Below, in pieces: positions 31,825 to 40,355 of a DNA stretch of 64,000 nt. The stretch's first letter is position 1, and the number at the start of each line of letters is the position of its first letter. Under the pieces are notes generated by a model. That model did not search any database. It saw only the letters and a list, made by a program, of their open reading frames with translations, and was not told where the DNA came from. This DNA is from Coccinella septempunctata (lineage: Eukaryota > Arthropoda > Insecta > Coleoptera > Coccinellidae). The stretch lies in contig NC_058193.1 of the NCBI RefSeq assembly GCF_907165205.1, forward strand, positions 14,087,521-14,151,520, written 5' to 3'. The position numbers were made by a program, and so were the translations under genes.

Positions 31825-32520
31825 ATGTGGGAATTTGAAATTAACATTCGGTTTGAAGCAAAGAACATAAAAGATATCGTAGATGGATTAGAAGAAAAAC
31901 CAAATGACTCGGAAAAACTGAAGAAATGGAAGGTTAGAGATGCTCAAGCCAAAAACTACATCTTGAAAACAGTCGACAAGAGTGTGAAGACTCATCTTTT
32001 CACTTGTGATTCTTCTAAAAGTATGTTCGAAAATCTTAGCAAGATATACAAAAGAAACACCAATCAACAGAAGTGTAGTCTCCTACAAGATTTCCATACT
32101 TTCAAATTCGAGAAGAACAAAAATGTAGCTAGTAATATAAGTAGTTTGCTTACTATTTCTCACAAACTAAAAAGTATGAATGAGGAAATCAAAGATATTA
32201 TGTGGATAGCAAAAATAATGTCAGTGTTACCTGAAGAATATAGACATTTCAGTAGTGCTTGGGATTCTGTAGCTGATTCAGAGAAAACTTTAGAAAATCT
32301 TCAAGCATGTCTTACTGCTGAAGAAGAGAAATTGAAAGAAGGAAACAAAGAAAATGTGGCTTTCAAGGCTTTCATGAACAATTCAAGAAGTACCATTGTT
32401 GCAGGAAAATTCCAAGGAAAATGTTTCAAATGTAATGAAATAGGACATATGGCTAATGAATGCCGAATGTTGAAATGCAGAATTTGCAGAAAAACTAATC
32501 ATGAAGAAAAAGACTGCTAG
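31825..32520 (+). CDS. gag: copia gag region
   Basis: ATG 31825 opens 231 codons; the frame also extends upstream ('ISNITKLKDSSTFS'), so the original start was probably earlier and lost to an indel. The capsid part shows the copia-type words 'VDKSVKTHLFTC', 'SLLTISHKLKSMNEEIKD' and 'MSVLPEEYRHFSSAW'. Two CCHC-type knuckles close it: 'CFKCNEIGHMANEC' and 'CRICRKTNHEEKDC'. It would build the particle and bind genomic RNA. The frame ends in TAG at 32518-32520, and the protease starts about 120 bases later. Confidence 0.85.
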   Translation: MWEFEINIRFEAKNIKDIVDGLEEKPNDSEKLKKWKVRDAQAKNYILKTVDKSVKTHLFTCDSSKSMFENLSKIYKRNTNQQKCSLLQDFHTFKFEKNKNVASNISSLLTISHKLKSMNEEIKDIMWIAKIMSVLPEEYRHFSSAWDSVADSEKTLENLQACLTAEEEKLKEGNKENVAFKAFMNNSRSTIVAGKFQGKCFKCNEIGHMANECRMLKCRICRKTNHEEKDC

Positions 32521-32637
32521 TTCAGAGATGAAAAACTTAAACAAAGTAAAACGTTCAAATGTAATATTTGTTTTCTTGCAGAAATGTTGACTGTAAACAA
32601 AGAAAGACTCTCCAGAAGAATCATTATATACAAACGA

Positions 32638-35600
32638 GGACAAAGATGATATATTCATTGTTGATAGTGGATGTACAAATCATATGGTTAATGATCAATT
32701 TATGGTCACCAATATTAAAAAGGAGAAAAACATGGTAAAAAGTGCCAAGAAGGGGGCATGCATGAATACAATTGCTGTTGGTGAATATCAATCCAGTAAA
32801 ATTGAATTGAAAAATGTGTCTGGGGTGCCAGAATTGACTAAAAACTTGATGCCATAACTAACAATGGTGGAGAAGTATGTTTCTCGGAGTATACAGTGAA
32901 AATACTCAAGAACAATAAGGAATGATCGCGCCTAAACAGGGAGGCAATGAATAAAATAATGAGGATAAATTCAGACGCATACCACCCGACGATATGAATA
33001 TCGACAAGTGCTACGATCTGAATTGAGCTAGCCAATTTGTCATCGTCATTGAATAAAGTTCCATCAATTCCAAACGTTCTCCACCGTGGAAAAATGCTAT
33101 GTTGCTCTGATGAGGCCAAATGAGGCCGAAACCATGGTCAGCATCTGCTTTTCTTCGGTGGAGCGTACTCCATTTGGGGGCCTTGACGATGACAAATTGG
33201 CTAGCTCAATTCAGATCGTAGCACTTGTCGATATTCATATCGTCGGGTGGTATGCGTCTGAATTTATCCTCATTATACTCAAGAACGATGTCGTGGTCCT
33301 GGAAGGATGGAAAAATGAAAATGGATTATATGAAGAGTGTCTCAGTAAATGTCGAGAAGCTCTCCTGACTCAGTCTGACATAACAATGGAATGGCATAAG
33401 AAGTTAGGACATATTAGTTTTGACAACCTTAGAAAAATCTGCAAAATATGTGATGACGTTCCTGAATTCAACAATATAAAAGAAGTGTGTGAAATATGTA
33501 TGACCTCTCGCCAAAATAGACTACCATTTCGAGACCGTTACAGATCATACATACAGATTTGTGTGGTCCGATCGATCCTTTTACTCATGATGATAAACAT
33601 TATTTTATGACAGTTGTGGATGACTTCACTCATTTTACTTCAGTATATTTACTGAAGTACAAAAATGAAGCAGAAAGCTATTTGAAGGAGTATATTAATA
33701 GAGCAGAAACACATTTCAATCTGAAAGTGTCAAAAGACGGAAAGGAATCATGATAAACTTTACCATTCCTCATACTCTACAATTAAATGGAACGTGTGAA
33801 AGAATGCATCAGACAATCATGAACAAAGCGAGGGCTCTGTTGTTTGACTCACAACTAGATTAAGAGATGTGGGGCGAAGCAGTGTACACAGCAACATATC
33901 TTATAAACCGTAGTCCAACAACTACAACAAATTATCTTCCTTCGGAAAAATGGTATGGAAAGAAACCTTATATGTCGAGACTCAGAATTTTTGGTAATAT
34001 TGCCTATGCAAGAGTACTAGGACCTCTAAAGAAATTGGACCAAAGAAGTAAGAAATACGTTTTTGTTGGATATGCCGACAATGGTTATCGATTGTGGGAT
34101 CCAGCAACGAGAAGAATATCTATTCACAGGGATGTGGTAATTACTACAGGAACTCCTATTCAAGAAGAAGAAAATGATGAAATATTTGTGAGAATAAATG
34201 AAGAAAATTTTCAAGAAGATGAAAATGAGAATCAAGATACTGTAGGTCAAGAAGAAGAACTAGTTGAAGATAATCAAGATGAAGATAATCATTATGATGA
34301 AACAGTTAAAGATCATCAGCATGAATATAACCATTATGATGAAGCGAATGAACATTACGACCAAAATGAATGTAATAGCAGACTGAGAGGCAGAAGAAAC
34401 ATGAAGAAACCCACAAAATATGATGACTATTTGATGGAATCAGATGATGAAGAAAGTTTTTTGACATATCAGGACTGTATCAATGATGAAAATAAAGATA
34501 AGTGGTTGCAAGCAATAAATGATGAAAAGAAATCGCTTGAGGAGAATAACACATGGAATTTTGTTGATGAAAATCAAGCAGAAGGTAAAGAAATTTTAAC
34601 CAGTAGATGGATTCTCAAAGTCAAAGATGATGGAAGATATAAAGCAAGATTAGTTGTCAGTGGATGTCAACAAAAATCAAAATTGGATTTCAAAGACATT
34701 TTCAGTCCTGTGGTGGAAAGTAGTTCGCTAAGATTGTTATTAGCAATTGCAGCTCAAAATAATCTTCAAATTCAGACATTCGATGTGAGAACTGCATTTC
34801 TAAATGGAAAAATTGACATATGAAAGTTCCAGAAGGATATGATATGCCAATATGCCAGGGAAAGTGTGTTTACTTAATAAAGCACTTTATGGATTGAAAC
34901 AAGCACCATTACAGTGAAACAAAAGGTTAACTTCTTTCCTAAAAAATGAAGGAATGATTCAGTTAAAATCTGATCAGTGCTTATTCAAGAAGAAAAATAA
35001 TAACCTATATTTGGCAATCCATGTAGATGATGGAATGATGGTTGGTCAAAATGATGAAATACAAAATTATATAAAAAAATTGAGTCAAGAATTTAAAATA
35101 GTTATAACATTCAAAAATTATTTGGGCATGGAAATGAAGAAGAATGAAGATGGAATACAACTATGTCAAGCTGAATATGCTAAGAAAATTTTGAACAAAT
35201 TCCGAATGGATAAAGCGAAACCAATGAAAACCCCTCTCGTTGTTCAAGGACATGCAGAAGATGAAGGTTTTTGTGAAAATAAATTTCAATACAATGAAGC
35301 AATAATGAGTTTGCTGTATTTGACATGTAAAACAAGACCAGATATATTTTATGCAGTAAATTATGAAAGTCGTGCTACTGCAAATCCAAGCAATGAAGAT
35401 TTTCAGAATGTGAAAAGAACAATGAGATATTTGAGAGGAACTATTAACACAGCAATTCAATACTCATCGAAAAGAACAGAAGACAATATAAAAATACAAG
35501 CTTATTGCGATGCAGATTATGCTGGTGATAAAAGTGACAGAAAAAGTACAACATGATATGTAATCATGTTTGCTGGTGGACCAATATCATGGTGCTCGAG

Positions 35601-35989
35601 AAAACAGAGTATTGTGGCTTTATCAACTACAGAAGCGGAGTACATCGCTGCTGCAGAGTGCTGCAAAGAAGTCAAATATCTAAAAACAGTCATAGAAGAA
35701 TTATTGGACACATCTGTGTCCAATAATTCATTGCATATCTATGCAAGTTATAATGCATGTCGATAATCAAAGCGCAATAAAACTGATTAAATCTGGTCAA
35801 ATGACTCGCAATAGTAAACATATAGATGTACGTTATCATTTCATTAGTGAACAATTCAAAGAAGGATGGTTTCAAATAAAATATTGCAGTACAGAAGAAC
35901 AAGTTGCTGATATCATGACAAAACCTCTGATGAGTACCAAGTTTGATTACTTCAAGAGAAAGATTGTATTCGCCATTATTATGAATTGA
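32638..35989 (+). pseudogene. pol: copia pol: protease, integrase, RT, RNase H
   Basis: Protease: 'IFIVDSGCTNHMV' (DSG) near 32665, followed by 'NVSGVPELTKNL'. A 361-bp insert (32914-33274) separates it from the pre-integrase 'MEWHKKLGHISFDNLRKIC' and 'CEICMTSRQNRLPF'. Integrase: 'TVVDDFTHFTSVYLL' then a frame break at 33750 and 'ERMHQTIMNKARALLFDS'; the stretch carrying the second Asp appears lost. RT: 'NTWNFVDENQAEGKEILTSR', 'DVRTAFLNGKIDI' (first Asp), break at 34820-34950, 'YLAIHVDDGMMVG' (VDD centre), 'KTRPDIFYAVNYESR'. RNase H: 'YCDADYAGDKSDRKSTT', 'ALSTTEAEYIAAAECC' and 'IKYCSTEEQVADIMTKPL'. At least four frameshifts or stops. Confidence 0.88.
32914..33274. repeat. Insertion in copia pol with a perfect 91-bp inverted repeat
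   Basis: 32958-33048 and 33184-33274 are exact reverse complements over 91 bases, with a 135-base spacer and 44 bases of extra sequence on the left. The block is flanked by the 12-bp direct repeat ATACTCAAGAAC (32902-32913 and 33275-33286), a target duplication. Both strands therefore encode the same peptide ('DDDKLASSIQIVALVDIHIV'), an artefact of the palindrome. Confidence 0.9.
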
Positions 35990-36047
35990 GGAAATTTGTT
36001 TCTATTTCAATAATTTTATATTTGAGTATTTCGTCGTTAAGGGAGAG

Positions 36048-36242
36048 TGTTGAATTAGATTCGATAATGACAAAATATAAATCAAGTAGGAAGTTTGGTC
36101 AGCTTTCAGAAATAGATCAAGTTTACTTTTTGACATCTGTCAATAAAAAAATATAAAAATAAATGTTGCTGAATAAACAGAGTTACGAACTAGTGAATCT
36201 CTTTCATTAAATACAGAGTGAAGCAAATATTCAAATATAACA
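36048..36242 (+). repeat. copia 3' LTR
   Basis: Preceded by the purine tract AAGGGAGAG and followed by the target duplication GAATG. Confidence 0.9.
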
Positions 36243-36261
36243 GAATGGCCTATGACCTATC

Positions 36262-37046
36262 AATTTCAGATAACAAAACTTTCTTGACGGTACATTTCGG
36301 TACATAACTTTGAAATGAAAAAAATTGGGGGTGAGCATGTCTACGGTTTCCTAAACTGAATTCCGTATTTTCTTCATTTTAATAAGGGTACAAAATTTTT
36401 TTCAACGTTTCGGAAACCGAAATCTCATTATTTCGAAATCATGTCTCCAGGCCCCCAATTTGAAACCCTTCTAAGACCCCTTAATCTTAGGGTGCAAAAA
36501 TTTTTCTTTTGGGTACGTTTCGGTACAATACTAGTACAAAACTTTAAAAGAAAAAAAATTTGCAATTTCAGAAGAGGGGGGTGAGCATGTCTATTGTTAC
36601 CCCGAACTGAACTCCGTATTTTCTTCATTTTAATTAGGGGTACAAAACTTTTTTCCAACGGTACATTTCGGTACAAAACTAGTACACATGTTCCAGCTTG
36701 TTTCGGAAACCGAAACTTCATTATTTCAAAAACATGTCTCCAGCGCCCTAATTTGAAACCCTCCTAAGACCCCTCAATCTTAGGGTACGAAACTTTTTCT
36801 TGATGGTACATTTCGGTACAAAACTAGTTCAAAACTTTGAGATATAAAAAATTTACTATTTCAAAAGTGGGCGGTGAGCATGTCTACGACCTCCCCAAAC
36901 TGACAACTGTATTTTCATCATTTTAATTGGGGGTACAAAACTTTTTTCCAACGGTACATTTCGATACAAAACTTTAGCATCAAAAAAAGGTAAAAATATA
37001 AATTTGGGGGGGCTGGAGACATGGACCTCTTGCGTATCGACCTGCT
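36262..37046 (-). repeat. Right tandem array, inverted relative to the left
   Basis: CGGTACATTTCGGTACAAAA or variants recur near 36290, 36515, 36660, 36805 and 36955, with GGGGTACAAAACTTTTTTCC between them: the reverse complement of the words at 22163-23171. Confidence 0.85.
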
Positions 37047-37072
37047 ATTGGCTGCTATAGATATATTCTTGA

Positions 37073-37306
37073 ACTATTTTTTTCAATCATAGGGCCAATC
37101 TGTGATTAGGGATAGCGTTTTTCGCCCATATTAATCTTAGATTATTGTATTATCACCCTTATAGAGGGTGTTTATTTTGATTAATAAAAATTATGTAGAA
37201 AAAAAAATTGTTATCGATAAACTACGTAACTACAATAATCTAGAATTAATATGAGCTAAAATCGCTATCCTTAATCACAAACTGACCCTATGACTGAAAA
37301 AATAGT
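37073..37306. mobile_element. MITE with ~80-bp inverted arms
   Basis: AACTATTTTTTTCAATCATAGGG... at the left is inverted at the right, and the pairing continues through GTGATTAGGGATAGCG / CGCTATCCTTAATCAC and AATCTTAGATTATTGTA / TACAATAATCTAGAATT. About 234 bp, non-coding. Confidence 0.8.
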
Positions 37307-38034
37307 TTCTAATTATGTATTTTGGAAACGATACATTTTCGCTGAACTAATGTTGGTGTTATATTCGATAGTATTTGGTCTACTTTATCGTGGTGTGACG
37401 TTTGATTCACTAGTTTTGTGACACCCTGTATATTAATATAAAAATAAAATGAACTTGTACGTAGGTATATTTGTTACATATTTCAGGTCGATTTTCCCTC
37501 CTAGATGTGGGGAAAAAGTGGGGGAGGATGAGAAAAAAAAGTTTATGGTGAATACAGTGCCTAAAAATTTTCATTTCTACCAAAGATGTGTCGAAACATA
37601 AAGTTACTCCTTTGGGGATGAGTCTTATGAAGTCAAATGCCTCTATTTCACTAGAAGACTCAGCTCCTAGTACATCTAGTGGCTCATGTTCCTTGCCTTC
37701 TTTTTGTAGCTGGAGCATTACCATAGACTATGCTTTAGAGAAGTCTTTCATACACATATCATGATACTACAGTATATTTCCAATGGTATCTCTACTGAAA
37801 AATCAAATGTGGACATTTCATTTTCTAAATTTTTAAACTAACAATCATCAATTGTCGATTAAATGTGTAGCAGTTTTTATGAACTGTCCGTGAGCGTGAT
37901 TCATTTGATGACCGTCTCAAACTGATGAGATCAAGGAAATCCGTAAGAGTTTATGATTATTCATTATGAAAAGATCTCTCATAAATATACAAAAAGGAAA
38001 CAGGTGATGAATTCACTACACCTTTTGCATTTGT
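37307..38034. other. No gene recognised
   Basis: A minus-strand frame at 37410-37724 has no recognisable domain. CACCCTGTATA at 37420 resembles a mariner-type terminus. Confidence 0.5.
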
Positions 38035-38188
38035 AATTCTGAAATAATCAATTGAAATTCAGAAAACATCAATTGTATTTCAGATTAGTCAATTCAATTT
38101 CAGAAATGGTCATTTGAAATTCAGTTTAGTCACGTTTATTTCAGAAACCGTCAATTGTATTTCAGATTAGTCATTTGTATTTCAGAAA
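38035..38188. repeat. Minisatellite, 20-22 bp unit
   Basis: Seven to eight diverged copies of TCAATTGTATTTCAGAAATG in tandem, ending at the hairpin that starts at 38189. Confidence 0.85.
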
Positions 38189-38253
38189 TGTCAACTAGGT
38201 TGCTCGTCTATAAGCCGCTTAAAGCGGCGCACAGACGAGCAACCTAGTTGACA
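38189..38253. repeat. 65-bp hairpin with nested palindrome
   Basis: 21-bp perfect arms (38189-38209 and 38233-38253, TGTCAACTAGGTTGCTCGTC...) enclose GCCGCTTAAAGCGGC, itself a perfect stem. Confidence 0.9.
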
Positions 38254-38529
38254 ACACGACGTGTTGACAACCACGTTGAACGTCTGTGGACCGGTTGGTG
38301 GTTGATATTCCTTCAACCTTTATCCTCACTATAAATTTCTGTTGGATTCTTTTGATGGAGACCGACATTGTTCAGCGGCACACAGAGGCATGGTGGCATA
38401 AGCCGACGTTGCATCCACATACGCAGCGGCTTTGCCGAGTGCCCTTGCCAATTGGCACACAGCGGCATAATGTGGATACAGCTTTAGGATGAATTCTTCT
38501 TCAATGAAGTGCACTTTGTGAAACAATTT

Positions 38530-38886
38530 ATACAGAGTTAGGACTATTTAGAGGGAGACTACAGGAATATCGAAAACCTTTAGAAATACAGGGTAGTTTG
38601 AATTACAAAAAAGTTGCTTTATTTAAGGATGATTGGATTGATGCAAACAGTTCCAAAATATCTCTGATGGTTCCTGAGATATCTCGAAAAAACTGAAAAT
38701 CAAGATTATCATTTTTTCTTCATAACTCATTTGTTTTTGTGCATAATTACACGAAATTCGGAGTGTAATCAAAATTCTATATAGCGATTATACTGGTGTA
38801 CTACTTTTTTGTAATTTAAGCCACCCTTTATTTTTCACGATTTTCGATATTCCTATAGTCAGCCTCTAAATAGTTTTAACCCTGTA
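38530..38886. mobile_element. Tc1/mariner-type MITE (TA target duplication)
   Basis: Inverted ends TACAGAGTTAGGACTATTTA / TAAATAGTTTTAACCCTGTA flanked by TA on both sides. Inner pairing continues (GAATATCGAAAA / TTTTCGATATTC). 357 bp, non-coding. Confidence 0.8.
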
Positions 38887-39036
38887 TATTGTTTCAATCG
38901 ATTTAACGGAGAGGTCGATCGTCGATCTACACTCTCGATGAATATCAAACTAGGACTAAAACGGAGAGAAATATCTTTCTCCTAAAAGATGCTTATTTAC
39001 AGTATATACCTAGGTTCCAATAACAAAGTATATGGT

Positions 39037-39582
39037 TCACACAGTCACAGTCGAACACTGCTGGGGATTGTCATTCGACACATCACACCATTTCAATAAT
39101 TTTTCTGTCGCACTTTGTAACTTGAGACCGTCCTGCATACAAAAATCACTTTTCAGTGTAATGTTGACATGATTGGGTGAAATTGTTTCACATGATACAA
39201 AAAGCAAAATTTGAATGGATGTTAAAACTGTCAAAAAATTTTCATTGCAAGAGTTAAATTTAATAAGAAAATTTTTGAATCCATCAAATCGTATTGTGTC
39301 GCTGTCAGTTGCTGTCACATTGCCGTCACCAGTGGCGATGATAATTGTAATACCCATTGCAGGCACGTAGGAGCTGTTGGAAAAAATCGTTGCTACGGAC
39401 AATGAAAAATTTTTTAGTAAACGTTGCATTATAAAAAATCCATTGTCAAATTTTATATGGTGAAATGTCGCGATTTGAAAACGCTTCTGCTGTAGATATT
39501 GATAAGAATATAGACTATGGAAACTAGAGAGAAGGAGAACGAACGCCGTACTAAAAATGTGTCTCCAAAAACGGGTCTCCAA
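39037..39582 (-). CDS. Hypothetical protein with signal-peptide-like N-terminus
   Basis: A 181-codon frame starting at ATG 39582. The N-terminus has a basic start 'METRFWRH' and a hydrophobic core 'IFSTAFVLLLSSFHSLYS' that could act as a signal peptide or anchor. The rest is of mixed composition, with six Cys (one of them in 'CETISPNHVNITLKSDFC', two near the end in 'KWCDVSNDNPQQCS') and several potential N-glycosylation sites (NNSS-type and 'NVT' words). No transposon motif is visible and no family was recognised. It is not flanked by obvious splice partners. It could be an exon of a secreted or membrane protein, or a chance frame; the length in AT-rich DNA makes chance less likely but not excluded. 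Confidence 0.35.
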   Translation of the reverse strand: METRFWRHIFSTAFVLLLSSFHSLYSYQYLQQKRFQIATFHHIKFDNGFFIMQRLLKNFSLSVATIFSNSSYVPAMGITIIIATGDGNVTATDSDTIRFDGFKNFLIKFNSCNENFLTVLTSIQILLFVSCETISPNHVNITLKSDFCMQDGLKLQSATEKLLKWCDVSNDNPQQCSTVTV

Positions 39583-40355
39583 AAACGGGGAACGTAGGGT
39601 AAGAGTCGCTGCGATCGCTACGTTTATCGATAAGGGATGGGGATTTAACCGTCAATTTGAAATGAACAATCTTCATTTTATTCTAGGTTATGTGTCATCA
39701 TTGTGTTTTCTGATTATTTTTCAAATACGTTCCTTCAAAACTATAATGAATATGAATTTTTGATTTATATGCAATGAAATTCAATTCACATTGTTAAGGG
39801 GACTAAGTAATCAGCTTTATTCCTTCATAATAAATTACAAAATCAATAAAATTCAAAAGAAATCTCTGATCAAAAAAAAGTATACCTACATAATATGTTT
39901 ATCATTGTTTATTGAAAACAGGATATGTTAGTTGGTTTAATGTAATCTTCAAAATAATATACATTCGCAGTGAGGAGTAGAACATATCAAGACAACGAAA
40001 GATAGCAATCTCAGATTTATCACTTATTAGAGTAGATTCTGTTTCCAATAATCTTCTTTTTTGATATCTTCATCGCAAAAGTGCTCTTGACACACAAATT
40101 GATTCAGAGTCGATTCATGTGGTAAAGTTTTTTCCATTTTTTTCTCAAAAATGCACTCGGAAATTTCATTTCTACTCCTTTTCTTTCCGATGCCAAAACA
40201 CTCTTACACTAGCGCACACTTCAACATTTCACCATGGCCATATGTTATTCTCTTATCAAAAATCGAAAATAATGAAATTATTCTAATCATCTGTCATCAG
40301 AAAGACAGTTTACTCAGCCAACTTCAACTAGTTTAAATTAAAATTTGGTCATCCC
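39583..40355. other. No gene recognised
   Basis: Starts with a short direct duplication (GTCTCCAAAAACGGG repeated at about 39561-39588). A 61-codon frame at 40151-40336 has no motif. Confidence 0.5.

Larger units (their letters stand above)
31421..36242 (+). mobile_element. Ty1/copia LTR retrotransposon
   Basis: LTRs at 31421-31619 (199 bp) and 36048-36242 (195 bp) start TGTTGAATTAGATTCG and end ATATAACA; a 4-bp indel (CCTA) accounts for the length difference. The target duplication is GAATG (31416-31420, 36243-36247). The site GGTTATGGGCCCAGAAGC after the left LTR is the copia-type primer site that pairs with an internal half of initiator tRNA-Met. Gene order gag, protease, integrase, RT, RNase H is copia's. 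Several frameshifts and a 361-bp insert disable it. Confidence 0.92.
22163..37046. mobile_element. Foldback-like element with inverted tandem-repeat arms, heavily invaded
   Basis: The outer arms are arrays of about 145-bp repeats in opposite orientation (22163-23171 and 36262-37046), with one more unit near 30845-30930. Removing LINE-A (23172-30840), which contains LINE-B, and copia (31421-36242) leaves about 2.3 kb: two arms and a short middle. That is the architecture of Foldback-type elements, whose arms are internally repetitive inverted repeats. No transposase of its own was found. Tandem-array duplication in inverted orientation by another route is possible. Confidence 0.5.

Noticed and set aside
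32838..33610. Overlapping frames on opposite strands encoding the same peptide
   Set aside because: Explained by the perfect 91-bp inverted repeat; the frames are by-products.
38010..38190. Regular ~21-bp repeats as a CRISPR array
   Set aside because: Units are contiguous without unique spacers, diverged, and the genome is eukaryotic.
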